Translations under genes and position numbers: made by a program | Source: Blastocatellia bacterium UBA7656 | GTDB taxonomy: Bacteria; Acidobacteriota; Blastocatellia; UBA7656 | NCBI GenBank assembly: GCA_002483445.1 | Contig: DLHY01000011.1 | Coordinates: 1 to 13,549 of the forward strand | Reading direction: 5' to 3' | Length of the DNA stretch: 13,549 bases | The notes under the pieces: generated by a model | Told to the model about the DNA's origin: nothing | Databases searched by the model: none | Seen by the model: the letters and a program-made list of their open reading frames with translations, nothing else | Shown: piece after piece, positions 1 to 7,564 of the stretch | Layout of the letters: each line of letters starts with the position of its first letter | Position numbering within the stretch: the stretch's first letter is position 1

Positions 1-96
1 GGGCTGCGGAGTCCCCTGCGCCCAGGTTGTTTGCGTTAAAGCCAGTAGACCTACGAAAAAGAGAGCCAGAAAAACCAATTGCGCTAGTTTCTTCAT
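1..96 (-). CDS. Exported protein, N-terminus only (cut by window edge)
   Basis: An ATG at 96 (minus strand) opens 32 codons that run off the left edge. The visible residues form a classic Sec signal peptide: MKK, a hydrophobic core of about 16 residues, then a likely cleavage site TTWA|QGTPQP near residue 26. A strong ribosome site, AGGAGGT, sits at 104-110, 7 nt from the ATG, which fixes the start. Only the signal peptide is visible, so the function cannot be named. The gene follows the outer-membrane barrel gene on the same strand after a 210-bp gap, so it may or may not share its transcript. Being exported, it could be a further periplasmic or surface component of the same electron-transfer system, but that is speculation. 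Confidence 0.8.
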   Translation of the reverse strand, partial: MKKLAQLVFLALFFVGLLALTQTTWAQGTPQP

Positions 97-103
97 TATT
101 GCC

Positions 104-110
104 ACCTCCT
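104..110 (-). promoter_or_regulatory. Shine-Dalgarno AGGAGGT for the left-edge gene
   Basis: The minus strand reads AGGAGGT, 7 nt before the ATG at 96. It decides the start of a gene otherwise seen only as a signal peptide. Confidence 0.8.
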
Positions 111-225
111 TCGTTTATGAATCGCTCCCTGCGGAGTGTGGCATCTGATTTTCTCAGTTTCCCCGCAGGGGATAACTTTTGGCTTCCTTCATCGCGAATG
201 CACCTCTAGCTTTGTCCTTGCCATA

Positions 226-246
226 AGCGGCTGGCGTTCAGCCGCT
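226..246. repeat. Perfect 8-bp inverted repeat (hairpin) in intergenic region
   Basis: AGCGGCTG (226-233) and CAGCCGCT (239-246) pair perfectly around a 5-nt loop. It lies 61 bp beyond the stop of the barrel gene on the minus strand, so it may stabilise or end that transcript. No T-run follows, so it is not a textbook intrinsic terminator. Its centre contains TGAACGCCA (minus strand), the core of the element found upstream of the decaheme cytochrome gene and resB. Nothing else recognisable is seen in 111-306. Confidence 0.45.
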
Positions 247-306
247 CCTTCACTCTTCGAGGCTCTCATCTGCAAGCCTCCTGACTTACACAAACAACTC
301 ATTGAA

Positions 307-2364
307 TCACTGCCCGTCAGGTCGCCCGAAATAAAACCGCAGCGACGTGTAGGGCAGATGCGCCCGGTAGTGCTGAAGGTTTATGAACCTCTCCTTGAAG
401 TCGAAGTACTGATACCCCGCGATCCAGTCGAGCCGGTTGTGCAGCCTTACTGAAAGCTTCATTTCGGGAGACTGGAACTGCTGCGGATAAGACGCGATCA
501 AAACGGTCGGCTCTGAAAGGCGGTCGCTTTGTCCCGTGTCTCGGTGTATGCGATAAGCGCCGTAAAACTTCGCCCGCGGGTGAAACTCGATGTAGGTCGA
601 GAGAAAGAAGAAATGATCCCGCACGAAGTAACGACTGAACCCCTCGGTCCTTACGCCTGCGGTAAAAAAGATGATCGCCGCTTCGCTCGTCAAATGCGTG
701 TAGGTGTAACCGCCTCCGAACGAATACTTCCCCGTAGGAGTCCAATCGACTGTGGAAGTGAATATGCGAGTGTTGATGTCCGCGCCGAACTCGCGCGGAG
801 GGGTGTCTTCGGTCATCGCTGGATTGGTGTTGTCGCGCGTGACGAGCGAGGTGTTGATGGAAAGCCTGCTGGTCGGGCGGAATATGCTCCGCACGCGGAA
901 ATTGGTATAGTCGTAATTAGCGACCCGCGTGAAGACGTTGTCGGCTTCGCCCTTTTCCATATCGAAGTAGACCGACCACAACTTCAAAGGCTTCGCGCGG
1001 AAACCGAATATGTACGCGTTGGTGCGGTTGTCGAACTCTTCTCTTTCGAACTCGCCCGGCACCGGTTCTGCGGTCGTCGGATTGAAAGCGGCAAGCTCTA
1101 TGCGCCGGTCACTGTAGCGGTGGCCGAAGTGTGCCGAAAAACGCGGATGAAAAGCATAGTCCACTTCGAAAAGGTTGACCGCCTGACGATACTTCGTCGT
1201 GCGGAACGACCGGTTGTCGACGAACACAGGCGGCAGCGTGACCGTCCCTGCGGCAGTCGTTCGCGTTCGAAGCAAGGCTTCGAGGAGGTTCTGTCCGCCG
1301 TTGATTCGAAACGTGTTTATGCGAAACGTGTCGGATATTCTCAGCTTGTCGGTCGCGAAAACCGTCACGCCCACATCGCCCAGAGCGTTTGGTCGCTTGG
1401 CCTGTCCGTTGATGATGAAACTGTCGAGCACGACGTTGTTGCCGGAAAAATCCCTGCCCGTCAGGGTCTCAAACAATGTGTACTCAGTCTCGCTGCTCGT
1501 GTAAATGAAGCGGCCCGTGAAGTCGACTTTTTTAGCCAGCATCGTGTGCGCGCTCAGACGGGTAAAGGGTGTCGTGCCGCGCGTGGGAAGCTCGCGGTGA
1601 AAAGTGTTAAGCGCGCTCGTGTTCAGGGGATTGTTGCCGACCTGGGGAACGTCTATCGAGTAGGTGGTGTCCTCCTTGAAGAATCGCCACCCCTGCTGGA
1701 ACGAAAGATCGAAGACCCACACTCGGGCGTCTACTCCTACCCGGTACTCGTTGGCCTCGAACCTCGTGGGCGCGAGTACGGGAAATTCATCGCGCGCATA
1801 ATCGTAAGTCGTAAACGTCGGACCGCTGTTGCGATTGAGCGAATACCCGAGGTTGAATTTTATCCGCTCGTTCTGCGGCAACACTACAAGATCGAAATCG
1901 CCCTGTCGGAACTCCGTGTCCGAGATGTGCTGGTTGAGCGCGTGGTTAGTCAGGCTGTTGTAGTAATCCAGTCGGCGATAGTTAGCGTCGAAGCGATACC
2001 ATTTCGTTTTCTCCGCGTTGACGCGGAGGTACTTGTTGGGATCGCCGCCCCAGCCGAAAGAGCTTACCATAAGAGTATCGAACAGAAAGCCGTCATTGCC
2101 CGCGGCCTTCATCAGGAAGCTCGTATCGAAAACGCGAAAGCCTGAAGTGTAGTTGAGATCGCTGCGATACTTATCGATGTCGCCATCGAAGACTCTGCCG
2201 CGCACCCCTATCTCGATGCTCGAGTTGACGGTGTAAGGCCCGACCTGCGCGCTCTCTGCTGTCTTTTGAGCTTTGTCTCCACCGTTGGAGTCCTGCGCCT
2301 CGGCGACAGTCGCCAGGATGAGAATCAATCCTGAAAGAAGAAATCCTGTGAGTTTGCTTTTCAT
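307..2364 (-). CDS. MtrB/PioB-type outer-membrane beta-barrel protein (685 aa)
   Basis: The predicted product is an exported outer-membrane barrel. A signal peptide (residues 1-23, cleavage near VAEA|QDS) is followed by about 660 residues of alternating polar/aromatic strands with short turns, and the C-terminus is aromatic-rich (LRFYF then six residues). There is no cysteine, so it binds no c-type haem itself and lacks the N-terminal CXXC seen in Shewanella MtrB. Length matches the MtrB/PioB family (roughly 650-750 residues). It lies 37 bp downstream of a decaheme cytochrome gene on the same strand, the usual arrangement for porin-cytochrome conduits in which the barrel houses the cytochrome and passes electrons across the outer membrane. 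The start at 2364 is supported by AGGAGG at 2375-2380. The family call rests on architecture and neighbour rather than a diagnostic motif; another large barrel family is possible. Confidence 0.75.
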   Translation of the reverse strand: MKSKLTGFLLSGLILILATVAEAQDSNGGDKAQKTAESAQVGPYTVNSSIEIGVRGRVFDGDIDKYRSDLNYTSGFRVFDTSFLMKAAGNDGFLFDTLMVSSFGWGGDPNKYLRVNAEKTKWYRFDANYRRLDYYNSLTNHALNQHISDTEFRQGDFDLVVLPQNERIKFNLGYSLNRNSGPTFTTYDYARDEFPVLAPTRFEANEYRVGVDARVWVFDLSFQQGWRFFKEDTTYSIDVPQVGNNPLNTSALNTFHRELPTRGTTPFTRLSAHTMLAKKVDFTGRFIYTSSETEYTLFETLTGRDFSGNNVVLDSFIINGQAKRPNALGDVGVTVFATDKLRISDTFRINTFRINGGQNLLEALLRTRTTAAGTVTLPPVFVDNRSFRTTKYRQAVNLFEVDYAFHPRFSAHFGHRYSDRRIELAAFNPTTAEPVPGEFEREEFDNRTNAYIFGFRAKPLKLWSVYFDMEKGEADNVFTRVANYDYTNFRVRSIFRPTSRLSINTSLVTRDNTNPAMTEDTPPREFGADINTRIFTSTVDWTPTGKYSFGGGYTYTHLTSEAAIIFFTAGVRTEGFSRYFVRDHFFFLSTYIEFHPRAKFYGAYRIHRDTGQSDRLSEPTVLIASYPQQFQSPEMKLSVRLHNRLDWIAGYQYFDFKERFINLQHYRAHLPYTSLRFYFGRPDGQ

Positions 2365-2374
2365 GACTTCTGTG

Positions 2375-2380
2375 CCTCCT
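2375..2380 (-). promoter_or_regulatory. Shine-Dalgarno AGGAGG of the barrel gene
   Basis: AGGAGG on the minus strand lies 10 nt before the ATG at 2364, inside the 37-bp gap after the cytochrome stop codon. With no room for a separate promoter, it supports co-transcription of the two genes. Confidence 0.75.
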
Positions 2381-2401
2381 CTACTTAAACGGACGCTGCC
2401 C

Positions 2402-3445
2402 TTATCTGAAGAAGAAAGGATGCGTGTTCGAGCCGTGAATTTTCACGTGACAGATGGTGCAGTTCTGGAACCGCGCGGTCGCCAGGTTATGAAAACTGGG
2501 CGTACCCGGCGTTCCTTCACTGAGTGTGCTCGTGTTGGTGTGGCACTCGAGACAGAGTTGCCGCACTTCATTTCGCTTGAGCATCTTCGGATTGTTCGCC
2601 CCGTGCGGGGTGTGGCAGGCGGTGCAGCCTTCGACTTTTAGCGGCGCGTGTTCAAAGACGAACGGCCCTTGTTTGTCAGAGTGGCATTTCACACAAGCTG
2701 CGTCCGCCCCGGTATTGAGCCGCGTCTGCTTCTGCTCGAATCCGCCGTGCGGGTTGTGACAATCCGAGCAGTTCATCGCGCCTTCTAAAACCTTGTGATG
2801 GAATGGCTGGGTGAATTGCGCCTTCGTTTCGTTGTGGCAGGTCAGGCACAACTGCGGCTGAGGTTTTATGAGCATCCGTTGCGGAGGCAGATCAGCCGAA
2901 TGAGACGGGAATCGGGTGATCGATTGCAGCGAAGACGGCGCATCGCTTGCAGGGGTGAGCGGCCCCGCAACTTTGTCTCTGGTTGTGAGGTGCGGCGAGT
3001 GGCAATCGATGCAGCCTACATCGTTGCGCCAGTGTTCGCCCCTTCGATAGCTGTTGTGTTCTTCTTTTCCCGCATGGCACTCAAGACAATTTTCGGAGAT
3101 TTGCTTGGGCGATTCATTTTCGAAAGTTCTTATTTTCGATTTATCGCCGCCGCCCTCGACGTGAGCCTTGCCCGGCCCGTGGCAGGATTCGCACCCCTGT
3201 CGCTCCGCTTTCCATCCCGCTTTTTCCAACTTGGCATGAGCCGTTTTCGCAAAGCTCACGAAGTGATCTTCGTGGCAGGATTTGCAGGTTTCCGTCCCGA
3301 CGTAATCATCCGCGTTGTAGTTTGCCGTCGCGGGCGTCTTGTCCGTATCGGCTGGTTTAGAGAACGAGCTTGAAGCTGCCCAGAGCGTCGCGCCTAAAAT
3401 CCAGCTTCCTATCAGAGCAGCCTTGAGAATTTTCAACTGGCCCAT
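2402..3445 (-). CDS. DmsE/MtrA-family decaheme c-type cytochrome (347 aa)
   Basis: A periplasmic multihaem electron carrier. A signal peptide covers about residues 1-30. Exactly ten CXXCH haem-binding motifs follow, starting at residues 54, 85, 120, 145, 200, 226, 251, 274, 298 and 329. Their spacing falls into two five-haem halves, as in MtrA and DmsE. Family hallmarks are visible: GCESCHGPGKAHVEGGG, CSDCHNPHG, GCTACHTPHGA and the terminal CHVKIHGSN. Length (347) is close to that of MtrA/DmsE (about 330). In this family the protein sits within an MtrB-type barrel and conducts electrons across the outer membrane; the barrel gene follows immediately. No MtrC/OmcA-like surface cytochrome and no DMSO reductase is in view, so the final acceptor is unknown. 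The start is fixed by AGGAGG at 3453-3458. Haem attachment would need the ResB/CcsA pair encoded at 7605-10629. Confidence 0.93.
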   Translation of the reverse strand: MGQLKILKAALIGSWILGATLWAASSSFSKPADTDKTPATANYNADDYVGTETCKSCHEDHFVSFAKTAHAKLEKAGWKAERQGCESCHGPGKAHVEGGGDKSKIRTFENESPKQISENCLECHAGKEEHNSYRRGEHWRNDVGCIDCHSPHLTTRDKVAGPLTPASDAPSSLQSITRFPSHSADLPPQRMLIKPQPQLCLTCHNETKAQFTQPFHHKVLEGAMNCSDCHNPHGGFEQKQTRLNTGADAACVKCHSDKQGPFVFEHAPLKVEGCTACHTPHGANNPKMLKRNEVRQLCLECHTNTSTLSEGTPGTPSFHNLATARFQNCTICHVKIHGSNTHPFFFR

Positions 3446-3452
3446 GGTTTTG

Positions 3453-3458
3453 CCTCCT
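3453..3458 (-). promoter_or_regulatory. Shine-Dalgarno AGGAGG of the decaheme cytochrome gene
   Basis: AGGAGG on the minus strand, 7 nt before the ATG at 3445. It selects this start for the cytochrome. Confidence 0.8.
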
Positions 3459-3470
3459 CATCTCGCTGTG

Positions 3471-3496
3471 AGCGCCGTCACTTCCTGAGCGGCGCT
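3471..3496 (-). promoter_or_regulatory. 5'-leader hairpin upstream of the cytochrome gene
   Basis: On the minus strand AGCGCCG and CGGCGCT form a 7-bp stem. The interior TCA/TGA can add three more pairs around a GGAAG loop with one bulged C. The hairpin ends 12 nt before the AGGAGG, between the shared upstream element (3531-3550) and the start codon. It could affect translation or mRNA stability; that role is inferred only from position. Confidence 0.4.
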
Positions 3497-3530
3497 TGGT
3501 TTAACGTAAAACACTTCGTTCTGCTCGCGA

Positions 3531-3550
3531 GCAATTGGCGTTCACAAACT
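3531..3550 (-). promoter_or_regulatory. Shared upstream element, copy 1 (decaheme cytochrome operon)
   Basis: The minus strand reads AGTTTGTGAACGCCAATTGC. The same 20-mer with one change recurs at 10714-10733 upstream of resB. Both copies are on the minus strand, 85 and 84 nt before the respective start codons. An exact 15-nt core is shared. This placement fits a promoter or activator site. No convincing -35/-10 pair was recognised, so the protein that reads it is unknown. Confidence 0.5.
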
Positions 3551-3856
3551 GAAAGAGCGATGCGCGTGATTGAAGCGAAGGGGCTTATCGTTACCATCAC
3601 ACAGTTTGCGCGAGGGCTTTTTTTCAGGGTAAGAAAAAATCAACGGCTTCAACTCGTCGTGGTGTGGATAATCGCGCAAACAGATGGGCGAAAATTCGCG
3701 CGGCTTTCTGCCGCCACGCGGGATGAAAAAACTCAGGGGGTATGCAGCAGAATCGCTTTCGACTATTGTTTATGCATTCGAGATAGGCTTTTGGCGCGCG
3801 TCATGACTGGCAGAGGGGGAATCAGATAGTCTATCGACGCGGTCATATTCGCTACC
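3551..3856. other. Divergent intergenic region, no gene recognised
   Basis: This stretch separates the cytochrome operon (minus) from the BNR protein gene (plus). An 89-codon open frame starts at 3560 but has no good ribosome site, overlaps the presumed control region and looks like no known protein, so it is not called as a gene. No clear sigma-54 or sigma-70 promoter was identified. The region probably carries the promoters of both flanking genes. Confidence 0.5.
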
Positions 3857-3890
3857 GCAAAGCAAGGTTGAGTACAATGAGGAATTATTG
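3857..3890 (+). repeat. Direct repeat copy 1 of a translation-start region
   Basis: These 34 bases match 3926-3959 at 30 of 34 positions, offset by 69 bp. The unit includes the purine-rich ribosome site, GGTTGAGTA, an ATG and the first codons (ATG AGG AA...). The second copy is the real start of the BNR protein gene, so this copy looks like a duplicated initiation region with its own ATG at 3877. Confidence 0.75.
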
Positions 3891-3915
3891 TTATTGTACC
3901 GGAATCTTTGATTAA
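3877..3915 (+). CDS. Possible 12-codon leader ORF (MRNYCYCTGIFD)
   Basis: An ATG inside repeat copy 1 opens a 12-codon frame ending TAA at 3913-3915, 27 nt before the ATG of the BNR gene. It is preceded by AAGG within the duplicated ribosome-site context. It could be a translated leader peptide or simply a relic of the duplication. Tyrosine and cysteine codons alternate (Tyr-Cys-Tyr-Cys), but no attenuator hairpin was confirmed. Treat as a candidate only. Confidence 0.25.
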   Translation: MRNYCYCTGIFD

Positions 3916-3919
3916 TCAA
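3908..3919. promoter_or_regulatory. 12-bp perfect palindrome TTGATTAATCAA
   Basis: An AT-rich perfect palindrome lies 23 bp upstream of the BNR gene start, at the end of the possible leader ORF. Such short symmetrical sites often bind dimeric repressors. Here its function is inferred only from symmetry and position. Confidence 0.3.
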
Positions 3920-3925
3920 TTCACT

Positions 3926-3959
3926 GCAAAGCGAGGTTGAGTATGATGAGGAAATATTG
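3926..3959 (+). repeat. Direct repeat copy 2 (true start of the BNR gene)
   Basis: Second copy of the 34-bp unit at 3857-3890. It has GAGG at 3933-3936 and ATG at 3943 and 3946. The better GAGG here, against AAGG in copy 1, and the open frame that follows mark it as the working initiation site. Confidence 0.75.
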
Positions 3960-6900
3960 GGTTCTGGTTCTCCTCTCACTTCTGTCAACGAGCGCCATTG
4001 ATTTCAACCGTAATGACAAGGCTGTAAGAGTCGATAGAAGTGACTCCGGAAAGGAATGGCTGCTTGCCCCCGATGTATTCGACCGTCTGTCTGCCGGTGG
4101 AGAGCGGGCGGCTCTGCTCGCAAACGGGCGTCTGTTATCAGGCTTGTTGCCTCAAAGTCGAGAAGAAAGAGAAAGGGAAGAGATCGAGAGCATCGATCCC
4201 ATCTATGGCGAGATGGACCCGTTCCGCCACAAAACTCCTGCGGAAATATCGACTGTCAGGCGTATAAGAATCGGATCCGAAAAAGGAAAGGATCGCCCCA
4301 GGGAGCGATTGCCCGTCCGGCGAGCCACCGCGGCGTTGCTCACCTCATCGAGCAACTTTCGCGTCAATGATCCGGCTATAGACGAGATGGGCCATACTCA
4401 AAGCGAGACGAGCATCGCCGTCAACGGATCGAACATCGTCATCAGCTTCAACGACGCAAGCGAGAACAATTCAGGATATGCTTTTTCCACCAATGGCGGA
4501 GCATCGTTCACTCACAGAAGAATACCTCCTCCCGTCGATGGCCAGAACCGCGGCGATGGCGTCGTGGCATTCGGGCCTGATGGCGAGCTTTACTATGCCA
4601 CGCTCAGCCGCATCGACCTGACCGGAACCCAAGGCCAAAGCAAAAGCATCATCGGAGTGGCGAAATCGACCGACAACGGAGCGACTTTTTCTCTTCCCGC
4701 CAATGCCAGCACCAGCCTCACCGGTTTTCAGGATAAGGAATGGATCGCCGTAGACCGCGGCTCAAGCTCCCAATTCAGGGGCAATGTCTATGTAAGCTGG
4801 ACGTCCTTGAACCGCTTCATTGCTTTTTCCCGCTCCACCGACGGGGGACTCAGCTTCGGATCGTGGGTGAATCTGTCAGGGTCAGCCACGATCCAAGGCT
4901 CGATGCCTGCCGTAGCCCCCAACGGCGATGTCTATGTCGCTTACCTTGTCTCTTTCAACTTCAGCGAAGAAAACGGAATCGCGATTGTGAAATCCACCGA
5001 TGGCGGAGCCTCGTTCAGCGGGCCAAAAATGATCGCGGTCTTATACGGAATCAGGGTGGTGACTGGAATGTACGATGTCAGAGCCAATAGCTGGCCCGCC
5101 ATCGCGGTAGACAAAAACAACTTCGTGCATGTCGTTTACTGTGCGACGCCGAAATTCCCGGGGCTGGATCGATCCGACATCTTTTACATCCGCTCGACCG
5201 ATGGAGGAGCGAGTTTCAGCGCCCCTGTGAAACTAAATGACGACGATACGAATACGACTCAACATCTGCCCGCTATCGCGGCGGCGGACGGCGGCGCTCT
5301 GGGCATCAAATGGTGGGATCGCCGAAATGACCCTGCCAACGATGTCCTGACCGATGTCTATATGACGATCTCAACGGATGGAGGAGCGAGCTTCAAAAAG
5401 AATTTCCGGCTGACGGATCACAACTGGGCTTTCGGCCCGTCAGAGCTCGGAAGCTATCATGGGGACTATGACGGGCTGGCAGCGCAAGGCGACACATTCT
5501 TCACCTGCTGGAGCGACGAGCGAGCGAGCGACCCGGATGTTTATTTCACAACCGTGCCAACCAATGTCGATACGCTCGCTGCGGATTTCAACATATCGGC
5601 CAACAGCGTTTACGAAAGCCTGGTCGCGGGTAATTCGATCAGACTGGATTTCTCCACAAGCGCGACGAATGGCTTTTCCGGGCCGCTCACACTGTCCGCT
5701 TCGCCTGATATCGAAGGGATCACTTATAGCTTTGCTGATGCGTCCGTCGCAGCGGGACGGAGAGCCTCGCTTACGATAACGACGACCGGCAATACGCGAC
5801 CGGGCGTTTATCTGATCACGGTTTTGGCAGAGAATGGAGGTACGGTCAGAAAGACCAATATGTGGTTGAGCGTCTTCGACCCGGCTTATCCTGCTGTGGC
5901 GGCGCCATCTAACATCTCCCGGCTGTCCGGTTATACTTTCCTCAGGGAGCCGCCTCAGATCGATTCCTCCGGGACGATACACCTTGCTTTCTACGACGAC
6001 ACGAGTAAAGGGTTTGGGAAGTACGCGGTTTATTACACGCAGTCGGCGGATGGAGGCAGGACTTATTCGAAACCCGTCAGGTTATCGCCGAGCACAGGGG
6101 TGCCGAGCGGAGGGTCTTTTTCTCTGCCTGCTTTGAAAATCGATCCCTTCGGGACCATTTACGTCTTCTGGCGCTACGATGAGGAAGACCAACTGACGGG
6201 ATTTAGAAAGTCTGTGTTCTTCTCGAAGTCAATCGATGGGGGAAAGACTTTCTCAGAGGCGGTCGATATATTGGCTGGCCCTCGGACGCTTTCCACCTTC
6301 GCCCGATTCGAAATTCTTCCCGACGGCAGCCTGATCGTCTTCTACCTCGAAGGTTTTACATCTTCATTACACGCGGTCAGGTCTACGGATGGCGGCAGCA
6401 CCTTTTCTTCTCCGACGATAATTCCCAGCGAGCAAAGTTCGTTCTTCCTGCTCAGGAGCGCAGTGAGCAAAAATGGCGACATAGTAGTGGTTTATTCACG
6501 TCGCGTAAGTTCCACCCAGTTCCCTTTGTTCGCGATGCGCTCAACGGACGGAGGCAGGAGTTTTTCCGCCCCTGTGCAGATTGGCGATTCGTCGGATTAT
6601 GTCCCTGAGCCGCCTGCGGTGGCATTCGATTCGACCGGCACGGTGTATGTCACATACAACGCGTGGAAAGCCACGCTGGTCTCGCCTACCACTCAGGAGC
6701 TTTCAGACCCGAAAGCGCGGCTGATTGTGGCTGCCGACGGCCAGAACTTCAGCGCGCCCAGGACGCTTGCCGAAGAGAGCCGTTTCAGCCCGCACCTGAT
6801 TGTGGATCGTAACGATGTGGTTTATGTGGCTTTCACTGCTCTCTCGTCAACTCCATCGAATTTCGAAATCCTGCTCACGAGATCGAGCGACAAAGGGAAA

Positions 6901-7527
6901 TCCTTCAGCGCTCCGATCAATGTTTCCCGCACAGCGGGTTCTTCATCGATCGCGTTTACAGCTATCGATTCGCGCGGGCGCGTCAGCGTCGCGTGGGAAG
7001 AATTCGACGGATCGAATCAGGAAATTTTCTTCGCGCACTCGACTGACGGAGGCAAATCGTTCGGATTGCCGATCAACGTCTCGAACAATGTCGGAGTCTC
7101 TACCTCGCCATTTATCGGCGTCAACCAGAGCGACGAACTTTTCTTTGTGTGGAATGACGATTCGCCCGCCAACCTCGAAGTGATCGCCGCTCTCCTGCTG
7201 CCGCCCGGAGAATCTTCCGCGCCTGATTTCGCTCTGGCAGCAGGAGAGCCTCCTGTGATTCGCAGAGGCAAGAAAGGGCGACTGATTATAAATATCAGCC
7301 GGGTGAGAGGCTTCACCGAAGCGGTGACTGTCTCTCTTGCCGAATCGCTGCCTTCGGGCGTGAAGCTCCGGTCGCCGCAGCAACAGTCGACCGTCTCCTC
7401 AAGCGTAGGATTCAACATAAAAGTGAAAAAATCTGTAGCTCCGGGGCTATATGATATCGCTTTCACCGGGCGCGACGAGATGGGCCGCGTTCGCAACGCG
7501 ACGATAACCTTCGAAGTAACACCTTAG
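3943..7527 (+). CDS. Large secreted BNR/Asp-box repeat protein with two Ig-like domains (1194 aa)
   Basis: A signal peptide (about residues 1-19, MMRKYWVLVLLSLLSTSA) is followed by a charged linker to about 115. Two beta-propeller-like blocks follow, built on Asp-box repeats (S-x-D-x-G-x-x-F). Repeats such as STDGGASF lie near residues 181, 242, 298, 350, 417 and 477 in the first block, and 701, 763, 814, 866, 980 and 1033 in the second. The blocks are split by an Ig-like domain (about 548-647), and a related Ig-like domain (about 1094-1194) closes the protein. Automated annotation would probably call it a sialidase, but no FRIP motif was seen and Asp boxes also occur in many non-enzymatic propellers, so a sugar- or polymer-binding surface protein is equally likely. 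No C-terminal sorting signal or anchor was recognised. Start chosen at 3943 because GAGG is 6 nt upstream; ATG at 3946 is an alternative. The gene stands alone on the plus strand. Confidence 0.85.
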   Translation: MMRKYWVLVLLSLLSTSAIDFNRNDKAVRVDRSDSGKEWLLAPDVFDRLSAGGERAALLANGRLLSGLLPQSREEREREEIESIDPIYGEMDPFRHKTPAEISTVRRIRIGSEKGKDRPRERLPVRRATAALLTSSSNFRVNDPAIDEMGHTQSETSIAVNGSNIVISFNDASENNSGYAFSTNGGASFTHRRIPPPVDGQNRGDGVVAFGPDGELYYATLSRIDLTGTQGQSKSIIGVAKSTDNGATFSLPANASTSLTGFQDKEWIAVDRGSSSQFRGNVYVSWTSLNRFIAFSRSTDGGLSFGSWVNLSGSATIQGSMPAVAPNGDVYVAYLVSFNFSEENGIAIVKSTDGGASFSGPKMIAVLYGIRVVTGMYDVRANSWPAIAVDKNNFVHVVYCATPKFPGLDRSDIFYIRSTDGGASFSAPVKLNDDDTNTTQHLPAIAAADGGALGIKWWDRRNDPANDVLTDVYMTISTDGGASFKKNFRLTDHNWAFGPSELGSYHGDYDGLAAQGDTFFTCWSDERASDPDVYFTTVPTNVDTLAADFNISANSVYESLVAGNSIRLDFSTSATNGFSGPLTLSASPDIEGITYSFADASVAAGRRASLTITTTGNTRPGVYLITVLAENGGTVRKTNMWLSVFDPAYPAVAAPSNISRLSGYTFLREPPQIDSSGTIHLAFYDDTSKGFGKYAVYYTQSADGGRTYSKPVRLSPSTGVPSGGSFSLPALKIDPFGTIYVFWRYDEEDQLTGFRKSVFFSKSIDGGKTFSEAVDILAGPRTLSTFARFEILPDGSLIVFYLEGFTSSLHAVRSTDGGSTFSSPTIIPSEQSSFFLLRSAVSKNGDIVVVYSRRVSSTQFPLFAMRSTDGGRSFSAPVQIGDSSDYVPEPPAVAFDSTGTVYVTYNAWKATLVSPTTQELSDPKARLIVAADGQNFSAPRTLAEESRFSPHLIVDRNDVVYVAFTALSSTPSNFEILLTRSSDKGKSFSAPINVSRTAGSSSIAFTAIDSRGRVSVAWEEFDGSNQEIFFAHSTDGGKSFGLPINVSNNVGVSTSPFIGVNQSDELFFVWNDDSPANLEVIAALLLPPGESSAPDFALAAGEPPVIRRGKKGRLIINISRVRGFTEAVTVSLAESLPSGVKLRSPQQQSTVSSSVGFNIKVKKSVAPGLYDIAFTGRDEMGRVRNATITFEVTP

Positions 7528-7564
7528 TTCGAGATCGAAAACCGATGGCAGAAAATCAAGGCGA

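Noticed and set aside
160..172. TCCCC-GCA-GGGGA mini-hairpin
   Set aside because: Five-base stem with a 3-nt loop and no T-run; too weak to call as a terminator.
130..195. 12-codon frame (minus strand) preceded by GAGGTG between the barrel and left-edge genes
   Set aside because: Too short and unsupported; could easily arise by chance in an intergenic region.
529..2145. 538-codon open frame on the plus strand, opposite the barrel gene
   Set aside because: Fully antisense to a well-supported gene with signal peptide and ribosome site; its translation is Arg/Val-rich with no recognisable domain, as expected for a shadow frame.
3560..3829. 89-codon open frame in the divergent intergenic region
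   Set aside because: No good ribosome site, overlaps the presumed control region and resembles no known protein.
3943..7527. Calling the BNR protein a functional exo-sialidase
   Set aside because: Asp boxes alone do not show catalysis; no FRIP motif or catalytic set was identified.
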